Positions 52,092 to 63,703 of a stretch of 64,000 bases of DNA are shown in pieces (position 1 is the stretch's first letter; each line of letters starts with the position of its first letter). Made by a program: the position numbers and the translations under genes. A model generated the notes under the pieces. That model had not been told where the DNA came from. It saw only the letters and a program-made list of their open reading frames with translations, and searched no databases. Source of the stretch: Lepraria neglecta (lineage: Eukaryota; Ascomycota; Lecanoromycetes; Lecanorales; Stereocaulaceae). The stretch lies in contig CM065651.1 of the NCBI GenBank assembly GCA_033220425.1, positions 2,666,001 to 2,730,000 on the forward strand, written 5' to 3'.

Positions 52092-54431
52092 TTATAACTT
52101 CGCCTTGACATGCTTACTTTTCGCATCTTCTTCGGCTAGCGCTTCAGCGTACAGATCGTCAAGATGCTTGCGGTATTTCTTGGCCGTTGGAGGGCGTTTC
52201 ATTTTCAAACTATTCGGGTCGTTAGCAAATTTCCGTTCAAACAGTAGGTAGCCAAGTTGGGACGCAACTTACGTCGGCGTCAACAGCTCGTTATCAATCG
52301 TAAATGGGTCAACCATTAAATAACAGTTTCTGACCCTCTCATACCCTGCGAAGTTATTCTTCCTCCCCACCTTGTCCAGTTCCTGCATAACAGCTTTCCG
52401 GATTCTCTGATCATCGCAAGCTTCACGAATTGCTTGCATGTCTGTGGCCTCGATTGTTCGGCCGAGGACTTTGCTAGCGAATGGTGCAAACATGTCTGGC
52501 TGTACAGCGAAAATGGCTACGAGGAAGGTCTGCATTGAGTCGCCGTGGACGTATGCCATGGCTAGGTAGCTGAGATGGGAGAGGTAGATGTTTTCAATGC
52601 GTTCGGGGGATATATACTCGCCTTGAGCGAGCTTGAGGACGTTTTTCCTACGGTCGATGATTTTGAAGCGGCCGCGGGAATCGATGGTTGCGATATCGCC
52701 GGTGCAGAACCAGCCGTCTGGGAGCATGGCCTTCTTCGTCTCCTCCTCATTCTTGTAGTAGCCGTTGAACAGCGAGCTACCTCGAATGAGTAACTCGCCG
52801 CGCGGTTGCGGCTTGTCGGTAGCGTAGTATTCCATATCTGGCACATCTAAGAGGCAAAGTTCTAACGTAGGAGCTACACCACCGCAATTACCCACCGAGA
52901 GATCACCTTCCATTTGGCAGAGGCCATGAGCGTATGTCTCTGTGAGACCGTAGCCCTGAACGAATTTCGTGCCGATAGCAGCGCGGAAGAAATCTTGCAA
53001 GCTAGGGTCTAGGGGAGCGGAACCAGATACCATATATTTAGTTCTAGCGAGGCCGAGAGCCGCGGCGACTTTGCGGCCCCAGATACGGTCGTAGAAGGCG
53101 TGCCTATTTGTTGCCGAGGGTGAGTCCGCGGGTTTCATGGCGGCTGTTTTGGTGGAAATGATGTGACGTGCTATCGCTCCCTTGACGCCTGGCGCTTGAA
53201 CGGTGCCGGCACGAACAGCGCCACCAAAGCGATTGTAGAGACGAGGGACAGAGATGAAGGTTGTTGGGCGGAGAGTTTGCAGATCATCGACGAGTTCAAG
53301 AATGTTGCCATGAAAATAGCCGATTGCACCGCCAGCCCAGAGCGCGCCGTGCTCGCTCATACGAGCGTAGATGTGGGCTAGGGGAAGATACGACAAAGCA
53401 GTGTCTTGAGGACCCTGGATGCAAGTGACGAGGGAGCAAGATGCCGCGGCTACAGCATTCGCCTGTGTCAGAACCACACCCTTTGGAGTACCAGTCGTAC
53501 CGGATGTATAATTGATGGTGACGAGATCTGAGGGCAGAGGTGGATGATATTGTGGTGGACCATTGGACGCTCCTATGGCTTCGACCTCCTGGATGGAATA
53601 TATCCTGACACCCAATTCTGATGCCAGATCATTCAAAATGGCAAGCTTCGAGTATCCTTCTCGCTCCCCCTGGTCGAGCGGATCTAGGGATATTATGACC
53701 TTGAGCGAAGGTACCCTCGGCTTCAACTTGAGTAGAGTTGGTATATGAGGTAAGGATGTAGCGACGCACGGTAGTGAGGCATGGTGGATTATGTACTCGG
53801 TTGCTGAAGGTCCAAGGGTATCGTACAGCGAGACTGTGAATAACGATTGTGACATGCAAGCCAGATCTAGGACGCCGTCAATGAATGTATGTGCCGGGTA
53901 CTGCTCGTTGGATCTTACCAGTAAGCTGCCACTCTGGTCTGTTCTGGCACCAGAGCCCCACTCCGTATTTCTGTTCCAATACTCCGGCGTCCTCGTTTAC
54001 TTGAACGATGCCCGCACCAAAATTCGCTCTTCGCTTCTTAACTTCGCCATACGTCATCCACTCAAATTTGCCGAACGTTTTCGTCAACGGGTCGTATGGG
54101 CGAGACCCAAGACATTTGTTATTGGGTAGACGATTGGCTGTAGACTGGTGTCAATGTGGGCGATCTTTTAAGGGTTGGGAATTGTCATACCAGTATCTTC
54201 AAACATCTGGTGTGCATTGGTGACCTCGTAGAGTCTTAGCGAACATTACTAGGCACTCAAGGACTGTATGCTAACATTGGGATCCAAAGTTCTGAGTAAT
54301 CCATCTCTGAAACGATGGTGTCTGTAAATAGCACTTCGGCCAGGTTGTTCTGATTCTGGCACTGTGAGTGAGAAAGGAGCGCCCGCTGCAACTGGCGAGT
54401 ACAGGTCTTTGGCAACCTCGAGGTGGGCCAT
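52092..54431 (-). CDS. Long-chain acyl-CoA synthetase with peroxisomal signal (706 aa)
   Basis: The enzyme activates fatty acids with ATP and CoA. Exons are 54431-54276, 54224-54191, 54137-53919, 53866-52273 and 52209-52092; they total 707 codons including stop. Signatures: FEWMTYGEVKKRRANFGAG, NYTSGTTGTPKGVVLTQAN (AMP-binding P-loop), YLPLAHIYARM, QGYGLTETYAHG, DGWFCTGDIATIDSRGRFKI (fatty-acid synthetase motif) and RRKNVLKLAQGEYISPERIE. The last residues are KHVKAKL: the tripeptide AKL is a type-1 peroxisomal targeting signal, so it probably acts inside peroxisomes in beta-oxidation. The start is chosen at MAHLEVAKDLYSPV. The first donor is GTTAGC, weaker than usual. An ANT1-type ATP carrier gene lies 2.6 kb away on the same strand. 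Confidence 0.92.
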
Positions 54432-55714
54432 GTCGGTAGCCGTCAATGAAAACTTGTTGGGTATTCGTTGGGTCGCACTCAATAAAAACAGCAGACAAAG
54501 CGGGAATCTGCAGGGCCTGGGTCAGTAGCAATCAAGACGTTCTCTGGGACAGTATGTTACCAGTACATGCAATGAAGCAGAGAGGCAGACGACGAAGTGG
54601 TGCTGAGTCGTAGCACCCAACCTCGAAGCTGTATGGGTGTAAACGACCCGGGAAATGCCAGATGTCAACGGGTCATGTGGAGAATGTTCAAGTCCAACTC
54701 GTTGAACCTCGGCATCACCGGAATGACCGAACACGCTGATGCTGCTCGGGCCGTCGTCATTGCTGCCGATCCCGGCCTTGGCAACCACAAAGGGTTAGGT
54801 TGGCCATCATTACTGGAATCATCACGATAGTTCATCATATCTATATACCCCCAGTATTAATGTTGGCCCACCTTCTTTGAAAACAGTAGAACTAAGGTAC
54901 CTCACCAATAACAAAACGCTGGAATTTTGTAATAACTTTGGCAAGGTCCATGCTCGCCTTCACCATCAAAGTCCAGGTATTTAGCTCTGCCCAATTGAAT
55001 AACAGTATGTTCTCAATCGAGGTTGCCAATAGGATCTCTCGACCTAGAGCTGGGCCCACAATTCTTTTATCCCAGGGTATTATTGCAAAGCGACCTATTC
55101 CATCTCTTGTTGTCCGCCAAAAGGAGATCATTGTTGGAAACCATGCTTGTTTTAAGTGCCAGGATATGTGCCAGGACGCACGCATCTTTCGAATTCCAGT
55201 CTCTTTCATTACGAGACGCTGGAAAAAGCCTTTGGGAAAGTATTCGAGGAGACGGAGGCTTCGTTTTGTCCAACTTAACATATATCTTGTCGTATGCGAT
55301 CGATTCTAATCTTCACTCATTTTGCTTTGCTTTGCTTTTTGCAATGTAGTCCGATGTGATAGATTCTGAAAATCGCTCGTATGGATAATGCATTACCATT
55401 TGAACTAGACAAATCGCTCTCCTTTTGCATAAATCTGAAGTCTTGAGCGCCCAATGGCTACGCTTAGGACATTTCAGTTTTCTTTGTTAAGAATAATACG
55501 CGCAACGTGCTGAGGCATTCTGACAGTCACAAAGATAATTTTCCGATTGACAATGGATTTGTGGAGTGGAATAGGAGGACATCCCAAGCGTTCAATCGAC
55601 ACTTTTCCATCATAATCCTTTCAGCAAGCCCGAAGCTGTCGACTTCTCACTTCAGAATCTCCAACCCCAAACAATCCTGCCAAGCGCCAGCCATCATCCA
55701 ATCAACCTTCCAGC
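54432..55714. other. 1.3-kb intergenic region
   Basis: A minus frame of 129 codons (54892-55281) stands out a little but I recognise no domain and see no good flanking splice sites. Not called as a gene. Confidence 0.35.
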
Positions 55715-56400
55715 ATGGCAGAACAATTCCTCCACCACCTCCCCCAAATCCCGATCACCGACCTACCTCCAAATAGCGAATGCTCCATCTGCAAAGACGA
55801 ATACTACACCACCAATGAAGTCTGCTCATCAGAAATAGCGGTAATGCTGCCCTGCTAGCACGTGATAAGAGGCTCGTGCATAAAATCTTGGCTGTCCCCA
55901 ACAAAGGAAGCCAAAAACTCATGCCCATATTGCAGACGGGAGTTCTTCCCCCCTCAAACCTCACCTGAACCCGACGACGGCCACGGCAACGACGAATTCG
56001 GCCGCATCATGGATCTCCTCGACGCAGATTGGGATGGTCAAGCACTCGCCGAACGCGACGTCCTCACGAGCGTCAGCTTTACCGACGCTTTATACGCACT
56101 GGTATTCGTCTCCCTCCATTGATTCCTGGTGGTGGAAGACTCACGTCTAGTCAGCACGAAGCGCTGTTCCAAGAGCTTGAAAGGCAAGGTGCGTTCAATA
56201 TTATGTATTTCGAAGAAGCGTTTATCGATTTCTCGGCAATCGTGCCGAATCGACGCCTGTGGCGGATGCTGAGGCAGGAGGAGTTGGTTTATCACCAGAG
56301 GACAATGGGTTACAGTCGATGTAGGAGTTGTGGGTGGCATCTTGATATTGTGGGAGCTCGTTATCTAAGGTCGGCGAATGCGAATAAGTATCAGAGGTAG
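55715..56400 (+). pseudogene. RING-H2-type protein, nonsense and frameshift
   Basis: From ATG 55715 the frame gives MAEQFLHHLPQIPITDLPP and NSECSICKDEYYTT (first CxxC), then VMLPC followed by an in-frame TAG (55856-55858) and HVIRGSCIKSWLSP, SCPYCRREFF. A RING-H2 finger has C-G/K-H at that point, so the stop replaces one residue inside the zinc site. Later the frame slips near 56090-56105: DALYALVF ends early, while TGIRLPPLIPGGGRLTSS and MLRQEELVYHQRTMGYSRC continue in the next frame to the stop at 56398-56400. RING proteins of this type are usually E3 ubiquitin ligases; this copy cannot make one unless the TAG is read through. Confidence 0.65.
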
Positions 56401-57049
56401 GAAGAGGGAAGAGTGCAAGACAGCTTGGAATGATGCAGTGGATATGTGGGGTTAGGCTCGTACGGTTCGTGATAAGTTGCGATTAATGCAACCAAAAATG
56501 GCGGCTTGAGAGGCTTGCGTAATCTTCGGGGGTGACTACCTTATCTCCCAGTCTGTATAGTTGATGTAACCGAGACACGTCGCTTGGTGAGTTTCGTCGT
56601 CAGCGCTCATCCACCCAACCCAAATATGGCATCAGAACCCCCGTCTCGTCTCGCCCAAATCCTTTGCAGCAACATACAACCCGGCAACGAATACCCCATT
56701 TCGCATTTCACCACCACCGAATTGGCTCGTCAGAAGACTGGGAGTGTTGCTAGCAGGTATTTTTAGCATCATCAGTCTAGATTTGAAGATACAGGTAGAT
56801 CAAGCTTGCATCAATACACCTCCACTTAAAGGTATATATGACATTGTTCAAAAAAAAATAGAAAAAAAAATACTATCATGTTATTTCCATGCAGCGTAAA
56901 CTGTAAAAGTCAATTGACAGCTTAACCAAAACCATTACTCAATATATACGGTATATCTTAGCCACCGAATCCAATATATGTACACCATCACCAAGTCATC
57001 ACCACCTTCGTCCCCCAAAAGTTTGAAAATTTCGGTAGAGGCCATCATC
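56401..57049. other. Intergenic, contains an A-rich run
   Basis: No supported gene. At about 56850-56870 there is a run of A bases (AAAAAAAATAGAAAAAAAAA). Confidence 0.4.
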
Positions 57050-58168
57050 TCAAGCCGCCTTCACAGCTACCTTCGTCCTCGCCTTAACACTAGCCTCATA
57101 AAGGGCGTCCTTGAACGCAAACAGGAATGCGGCCGTAATTACGCTCTGCGATACCTTCGGGCCGATACCCTTGTACAGTCCACTCCATCCTTCCTCTCTG
57201 ACCACCCTCTTTAGACTCTGCATCATGCCGTCTTTCGGCCCGTCCTTACTGGCAACGTGCATGCGGCTCTTGACTGTAATATAAGGGTATGTAATCGATG
57301 TAGCCAAGAGCTTGCCAATAGCACCGAGCACAAAAGCATCGCGGGGTGTAACCCTCCTCCTCTTCTCTAACATATCCTTGAGCTTTTCAAAAATCGTATA
57401 TTGGAGTATTGGGTTTATGACCAGCACCAGGGCAGGCAAGACTCCCGCGAATAATGCCATCGGGCCTTCCCGTTTGAACAGTTTCATCAACGTAGCTATT
57501 GTAGATGGCTTTCGTGCGGGCTTCTCTGACTCAGTAGCCGGACCTGGGAGGTCTGAGCTTGAGGACTCGGACTGCCGAGCCGTCATGCGCGTGTTGACGA
57601 CCCAGATTGGGTTGGTGATCAGGACTGTTGCGGACCCGGCTATGGCACCTGCGAGCATTGACTCGAGGGTTGTGAGTTTAGTTGAGGTCCGGGTGCGGAG
57701 GGCGGCGCGGGAGAAGAAGGCACGGGTCCATTCGTACCCTGGATATACCGTCAGCAATCTTCTCGTATAGAAGATGCAAGGAGGAGGCAGTACAGTAATA
57801 GTACACGAAATTCGTAACGCTTATCCCAAACAAAGCACTATCCAGTCCGGAGTAGAGACCCGCAATCCCTTCTCTTTGAACGATGCGGCGCACTGCATCG
57901 TAGGTGGAGGATTGAGCACGCTTGGACTCAACTTGGGCTCGGGTGGAGAGTGTTATCAATGGGTAACTGGGTGGCTGTCAGTATACTTGGGGGTATAGTG
58001 CTCGGAGAGAAGGGCTGACGTCAAGGTCATGGAGAGGAGACCACCGCCTGCACCGGCGAGGGCATGGGCTATGTTGTCGCCTTGCTGGGCGGCGGAGGTG
58101 GTTTGGGCCATTGCTTCTTTGCTTGGGGATGCTGGTTGAGACATTTTGTGGATCGGTGAGGAAGACAT
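57050..58168 (-). CDS. Peroxisomal adenine-nucleotide carrier, ANT1-like (336 aa)
   Basis: Mitochondrial-carrier family member. Exons are 58168-58020, 57966-57794 and 57738-57050; they total 337 codons including stop. The three repeats carry the Px[DE]xx[KR]-type helix ends: YPLITLSTRAQVE, NPIWVVNTRMTAR and YPYITVKSRM, and the intervening signatures GIAGLYSGLDSALFGISVTN, GPMALFAGVLPALVLVINPI and GWSGLYKGIGPKVSQSVIT. The first repeat's YPLxTLxTRxQV and second repeat's NPIWVVNTRM are typical of peroxisomal Ant1/PMP34/PXN carriers, which import ATP in exchange for AMP so that acyl-CoA synthetases can work inside. The acyl-CoA synthetase with signal AKL next door fits that role. Start at MSSSPIHKMSQ; the second ATG (residue 9) is an alternative. 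Confidence 0.92.
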
Positions 58169-59713
58169 AGTTGATGCGAACGTTGGACGGTTATGGAGGA
58201 TGTTCGCGTGCTCCCCACATTCCGGTGGACCTCGGTTGTCCTTATTCTAATATTTGTCCTTCGCCTAAGTAAGGTTATCATTGAGCAATATTCCGGTTTC
58301 TGACCACAACCTTGTTCTGACTAGCCCATCATACATCATGTCGCTCTGAACAGCTGTGACGATCACTTACGCAAGGCGCATCTTCAGCAACGCCGACCCA
58401 GGTGTCGAAGAGAGTGTAATGGCGATGAGGATCCTTTGTACTTCTGAATCCGCCGTTTCCCTGGACTCGTTCTCGACTAGGTGATTTTACCCTTTCATAG
58501 CCTGTTCTTTGCTCTACGGCTTATGCTAGCGATGCAACAGGGTCCTTTTATTCGCCGCCTCACATCTGCGCTCCGTAATACAGCTCGAACGAAAATGATT
58601 CCTTCTCAGAGAGTGGTGGGGCATGTTATTCGCTCGACTGCGGCTTCGCGCCCTTCCACCTCGGTGCCACCATTGCCCAGCTGATCTGGGATTCTCGTAC
58701 GATGCTGGCTGAGATCTTCGGCTGCCGTCGAAACGATTGTCGAAACCATGGCATGCCTGTCAAGTTGCCATACAATCAAAAAAACACCGCACCCACCCCG
58801 GTCCCTTGGGCATCCTGTTTGTATGGCCTGGCTGCGATGCCACAGGGAATGCCGCAATCGTGTCGTTCGGGTGACGCAGCCTCGGGACGATCTCGCCTAT
58901 CGCTGTCGACTATGGAGAGGCGGTGCCCTTGATCCTTTGTAGCGGTCTGAGCTCGATGATCCAGGGAACAGCAGTGCACAAGGCACAACGAATTGACATC
59001 TATAAGGGGCGCAGTGAAGGCTCAGCGGGCATGGCGCATAGGTCGAATGTGAGACTCCAACGGCCGATAGCAGCAGCAGCGCAAGCCCCAGAGTATGAGA
59101 CGAATGCGTGTTGACCGAATTGCTTCGGTCTGGCGATTGGGACTTTGAGAGAAGAGGAGGCATGTTCAGGAATGGTAGAGACGTTATTGGGCTGGTCTGC
59201 AGTCCTTCATTATGGGGAGTGCAGGCGCGGCAGCGCGATGGTGGGTACGCCTCACGACGACCTTGATAAAGCTCTCATAGTGCTTCTACTTCGACTTCAT
59301 CCGTCTACAATACTAGTTCATTCTCTTTCTTACATTCAAGGTATCTGACATTGAAGGCCGCGCAAGACAAGTACCACTATCACTGTGAGTGCAAAGACCG
59401 CTGAAGTCGTAGATTCCGAAGGGAGGAACCAATCTCAAAAGAAATCCATTTATAAGTGAAGTGCAAGCGTCTTGTAACAGGCCGCTCAACCAATGACTCA
59501 TCTACCAGCAGGATCAAGCAGTATTCCACGGGAGAATATCTCCACGCTATTTTTCATCAACAATGTGTTTCGTACCGATCACGTTACTGTCCTGGTCTAG
59601 TTCATAAGCGGTGTAATGCATGCGCTTATCTTTGTCGCTCTGATGCTGCGACTCCCTGGTTGAGTGTCAGGCGTCTAGTTCGAGATTTAAGAACGAGGTC
59701 TCAAGCTCCAAGC
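58169..59713. other. 1.5-kb intergenic region
   Basis: Several short frames overlap in conflicting directions and none has family motifs. I see nothing I can support. Confidence 0.4.
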
Positions 59714-59920
59714 TTACTTCATTGCGACCTTGACTGTTTCAGGTTTGAATGAATCGGAGTTCTTATCGACGACATCACTGAATACCTCTTTGGTGCTTGC
59801 CGAAGGAAAGCCTGTAGGTCGTTTCCACGCAGTTGTTTGATCCACGTACTCCACCGCAATCCTCTTTTTACCCTTCTGAATGTTCTTGATAAATTGACTA
59901 GACACATATCTTGCCGACAT
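59714..59920 (-). CDS. Small hypothetical protein (68 aa)
   Basis: A true ATG opens MSARYVSSQFIKNIQKGKKR, followed by IAVEYVDQTTAWKRPTG and a Lys/Val-rich end (ETVKVAMK). Just before the stop is ATGAAGTAAGC, which could instead be a splice donor leading to a further exon. No signal peptide or known domain. It sits about 240 bp from the Tc1/mariner relic. Plausible but unproven. Confidence 0.3.
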   Translation of the reverse strand: MSARYVSSQFIKNIQKGKKRIAVEYVDQTTAWKRPTGFPSASTKEVFSDVVDKNSDSFKPETVKVAMK

Positions 59921-60160
59921 TGCTATACGCCGTTGACGGCGCTTTGAATACTAAAGGATCGTAAAGTGGCAGTGATAAACGAAGTCGCTGCCAGTTGCGG
60001 GAGGTTAGCTGTGATTTGTTCAAGTTGCAGTAGATGGTATAGGTTGAAGTTAAAGGATGGACTTGCCGTAATTGGAGATCTAAGATCGAAGTAGAAGTGA
60101 CTGGATAGTACAAGATTTGACGATTGGTCATCCGCAGTCAGGTTGCTATTGGTGTTAGTG

Positions 60161-60256
60161 CACAGGGGGTGACAAAAGTCTGCACACCGAGGTTTAACCG
60201 AGCAACAAGAAATTTTGATAGATTTTATTGCATTAAACGACTATTTCAGCTACCAT
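60161..60256 (+). repeat. Left terminal inverted repeat
   Basis: It starts CACAGGGGGTGACAAAAG and ends TTTCAGCTACCAT. The partner is at 61494-61589. Confidence 0.85.
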
Positions 60257-60259
60257 AGA

Positions 60260-61496
60260 CTAGATTTAATGCCCTTACTCCCTGCAGCTACTAATTAACT
60301 ACACCTCCATGGCATCTCGCTGATCCGCGCGCGTATCTCATCTAATGTAATACGCTCCCACTCATCTAGAATCATCTCGCGTAGCTGCCTAAGATCCTGC
60401 CACTGACGTCGCCTAACCCTTTGCTTAAGGATGTTCAGACTGCCTCTGTAGGATTGAGATCCGGCGATTGAGCAGGGTGTTTGATAACCTCAATCCAATT
60501 AGCGGCTCGAAGCTTATTGGCTGCGCCCTGAGGCCCTGATCTATTACCATGGCTTGGATCGTTATCCTCTTGTAGAATCCCTCGCTCGTACCGAATCCTG
60601 AGCTATTGAACCGCCGTAATATGGCGTGGGAGGAGTTTCTCAAAGTAGGAGGCCTGCGTCATCGAATTACCCTTAGGTTTGATCTCTAGGTCGTGTGGTA
60701 ACGGCTCCTCCCACTCCCTGACTCTCTGCTTATATTACTCCTCTGTTTCTGTAGTCGGGCGCCGACGTAGCTTCGGAGGCTTCTGAATACGTACTGGCGG
60801 AGGGTCGTTTTCGTCGTTATAGAAGTAGAGCTCCTTATAGTGCCAGGAGATATTGATTGAAAGATGTAAAGTAGAGCCCTGAAAATCCGGCTTAGGTTGC
60901 AGATTCTCTGGATCTAATCGAGTACCCTCTTCACGCAGGATCCTGCCTTGTAGAGTAGGTCCAGGATTAACGTGAGCCTCATCTGTAAAGGAGACGTACT
61001 ACCAGAAGCTCCAAATTGACTCATCTTTATGATCTCGCCCGTACTGAACGCGCTGATCTAGATTTTTAGCGCTGATATCCTTTACCGCCGCCTGCTTATA
61101 TAGCTGCGCGTTCTTCCTCCTATTTCTGAGTGCTCGTTATACGGTCCTGATGCAGCACGAAAGGTTCCAAAAGCTTCGTTGTGTCTCGTAGCGTTGATTC
61201 CTGACAGGATTACTCGTATCGAGTAATTGCGTGAGCTGACTATCCTGGATCTTTACTGGTCGGCCAGAGCGGTATTTACCAGTGCGCCTAGTAGCTGGAG
61301 AGCCAATGAGTCTGCGTTTTCGAAGCCAATAGTAACCTGTATTAGCGGGTATATTCTCGTTGAGAAAGACGTCTTTAAGGGGTATATCACCGCGTGTATC
61401 GACCGCATAGTAGAATCGAGTTTTCCGCCGTGTAGTAGCCTCAGGGCAGCCTTTTGGCAGAGCTTGTAGAGGTAGTGAGAGGGTTCTAGGGTTCAT
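60260..61496 (-). pseudogene. Tc1-type DDE transposase with in-frame stops
   Basis: The ATG (61494-61496) lies inside the right inverted repeat. The frame gives MNPRTLSLPLQALPKGC, a helix-turn-helix part (VFLNENIPANTGYYWLRKRR, GRPVKIQDSQLTQLLD), then RDHKDESIWSFW, SFTDEAHVNPGPTLQGRIL (first Asp), LQEDNDPSHGNRSGPQ (second Asp) and KHPAQSPDLNPTEAV (Glu), and ends DEIRARISEMPWRC. In-frame stops sit after CIRTV (61137-61139), before YVSF, after TETEE, after AVQ and in place of Trp after NPTEAV (TGG to TGA). Everything stays in one frame, so decay is by point mutation, all explicable as C-to-T or G-to-A changes. Confidence 0.85.
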
Positions 61497-61589
61497 GGTA
61501 GCTGAAAAAGGAGTTTAATGCAATAAAATCTATCAAAATTTCTTGTTGCTCGGTTAAACCTCGGTGTGCAGACTTTTGTCACCCCTGTG
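61494..61589 (-). repeat. Right terminal inverted repeat
   Basis: Reverse complement of the left repeat at 60161-60256, including the first codon of the transposase. Confidence 0.85.
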
Positions 61590-61982
61590 GTAGTTACCAA
61601 AGGTATTCCGGACAAGCTGCGATTGACGCGCGACAAGTGAAACCTGTTTCATGTGCAACCGGAACGCCGGAGAGGGTGCAGCTATTGGACTTGTCTTGCC
61701 ACCGCCTTGCCGGGTTTCAGACCGTCGTGACTGAAGTTGTTGATTCGCTCTCAGTCTAGTAGCGAGGGCTGGATTGCATAGGCTTGAATTCGGTCAAAGA
61801 CCAGGTCTCGCCCTGAGAGTTCATGAAGGACTCTGATAGGTGTAACCGCGCGCGTAGGGAACCTGTAGCGTCTAAATATAGGCCCATGGCGCACGGGGTC
61901 ACAATACGCCACCTGGCTTCAAAGTTGCCAAGGCTAGCTGAGACGCGCATCACATGAAAGTCTTTGTACGACAGCCTACGAT

Positions 61983-63299
61983 ATGTTTCTACGGTGCGTT
62001 CCTTTGTTGCTGAATATCTACTGCAACACGTTCCGTTTGCCTGCAAATAGGTTATTACCGTGTGCGAGGGCATTTAACTCAGCCTACAGTCTGTTTCCAC
62101 TTGCTGTCGGACTCGCCCGCCACATTAGCACTATGTCGGTGGGCGACTTGGCGCAGCATGAAGCGCAGTCCACGATACGTGCGAATGAGAAACTGGTAGG
62201 GCAGTGCGGCCGACACTATCTCATCGAGCGAGTCCTTCAATTCAAAGAAGTTCCGCCGGCCCACGTCTATCTTGTAACGTGGGTGTCCAACAAGTTATGT
62301 TGCCAGCACGGGATGACATGCTGACATCTTTTGTGCCAGATATGGGAAACAGAAGTTCGTAGTCAAGACCGTCCTGGCCGACTTTCAATACTATCAAGAC
62401 ATGCAACGGGCGCTCGGCACTAGTCGTTATCTGCGTCTCTTGCAAGACACGATCCCCGACAGGTCAATGTTCGTCTACAAATATCTCAAAGACCATTTGC
62501 TTTCTCTGGCTCAAAAGAATTTGCCTCTGCTACTCACCAAGCGGATCCTGAAAGATGCATTGCAGGGTCTTGCTGAGCTGCACCATCAGAACATTGTGCA
62601 TACCGGTTAGGCCGATCTCTACATACGCCCGGCTTCCGTAATGATAACCGCTAAGACGCCATAGACATTAAACCGAACAATATCCTGGTCCAGTGGAGCC
62701 AAACCAGTCATGGAATCATCATTGATGAGGTCCGCCTCGGTGATCTCGAAGACTCAGCCTACGTTCCACCCGGCAGCAATATTCGGGGAAGACAAGTGGG
62801 CAACCAGAATTGGCGCAGTCCGGAAGCTCACGCCGAAGGCCGCGTCAACAAGCCCTCCGACATGTTCTCTTTTGGCATCGTGGTAAGTTGAAGAATGCTC
62901 AGCCTTGGCTCGCGTGGGGCACGGATGGTTGCTGATACCATAGAATAGTGTATATATGCTGTGCTGAAGCACGTCATCTTATATGTTGATGAAGAAGCGC
63001 TTCCGGAAGGTGAGGTAGCACTGGCCCATATACTTGAACGCCAGATTTCGTACTTTGCGGACCTGGAAAGTTTCGATGGGCTGTTGAGGCACCTCGGCGA
63101 CAGCCCTTGGTGCCAGGTGCTGAAAGCGCTTCGGGACGGCTTTAACAAGGAGAACCCGCGTGAACCGTTCGTACGATGGAACATGGAGCCCCTTGACTCG
63201 GACCTCAAGGATCTCATCGGAGGCCTGACAAACTTTGACCCTTCGAGAAGGCTCACAGCGGGCGAAGCCCTCTCGCATAAGTGGTTCCACGATGTTTGA
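61983..63299 (+). CDS. Fungal protein-kinase-like protein (376 aa)
   Basis: Exons are 61983-62278, 62340-62605, 62665-62882 and 62949-63299; they total 377 codons including stop. Motifs: ANEKLVGQCGRHYLIERVLQ (degenerate Gly loop), KQKFVVKTV (ATP-lysine), RSMFVYKYLKDHLLSL, IVHTDIKPNNILVQW (catalytic Asp, joined over intron 2), LGDLEDSAYVPPG in the DFG position, NWRSPEAHAEGRVNKPSDMF in the APE position, and FDPSRRLTAGEALSHKWF (end of lobe). DFG is replaced by DLE and the HRD Arg by Thr, so activity is uncertain, but I recall the same pattern in an expanded fungal family. The N-terminus (MFLRCVPLLLNIYCN and onwards) could be a targeting region; the ATG at MSVGDLAQ (62133) is an alternative start. 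Confidence 0.82.
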
Positions 63300-63703
63300 G
63301 CAGAGAGACCAGAAAACCGCCAACGGGCGAAAAGACCGTCTGGCATAGGAGCAATATAGATACATATCAGCTCCCAACCGGAAGCATTGCGTTGTGAACC
63401 AAGCACAACATGTCATGATATGTGGTGATAAACTAAGGAACTAGTAGCACTGGGGATGCACCGAGCTTCAACAACGCCGTCCGGGGCGTGTCTCGAAAGC
63501 CACAAAGGAGAGATGGAAAAGTGATTGGATTTGGCCAAATATTAAGATGGTATACGTAGTTTGGGATGATAGGGCAGTCGTCAAAAAATATCCTTTATTG
63601 ATCCCAATGCTCACACTGTAGTCGCGTGCCCGCTTGAGCGACGATTTCCGAATGTCGTTTTGGTTTGCCCAGAGCTAGCACGAGGCACTTTGGCATGATT
63701 AGT
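63300..63703. other. Intergenic
   Basis: Nothing supported between the kinase-like gene and the kinase relic. Confidence 0.4.

Larger units (their letters stand above)
60158..61590 (-). mobile_element. Tc1/mariner-type element with long inverted repeats
   Basis: CACAGGGGGTGACAAAAGTC begins at 60161, and its near-perfect reverse complement ends at 61589. Similarity goes on for about 95 bp on each side (to about 60256 and from 61494) with few mismatches and one G indel. A TA lies next to both ends (60156-60157 and 61591-61592), the expected target. Total length 1.43 kb. The transposase runs on minus. The end sequence differs from that of the element at 429, though both contain GACA..AAAAGTCT, so they are related families. 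Confidence 0.88.

Noticed and set aside
54892-55281. 129-codon minus frame
   Set aside because: No recognised domain, no splice context; possible but unsupported.
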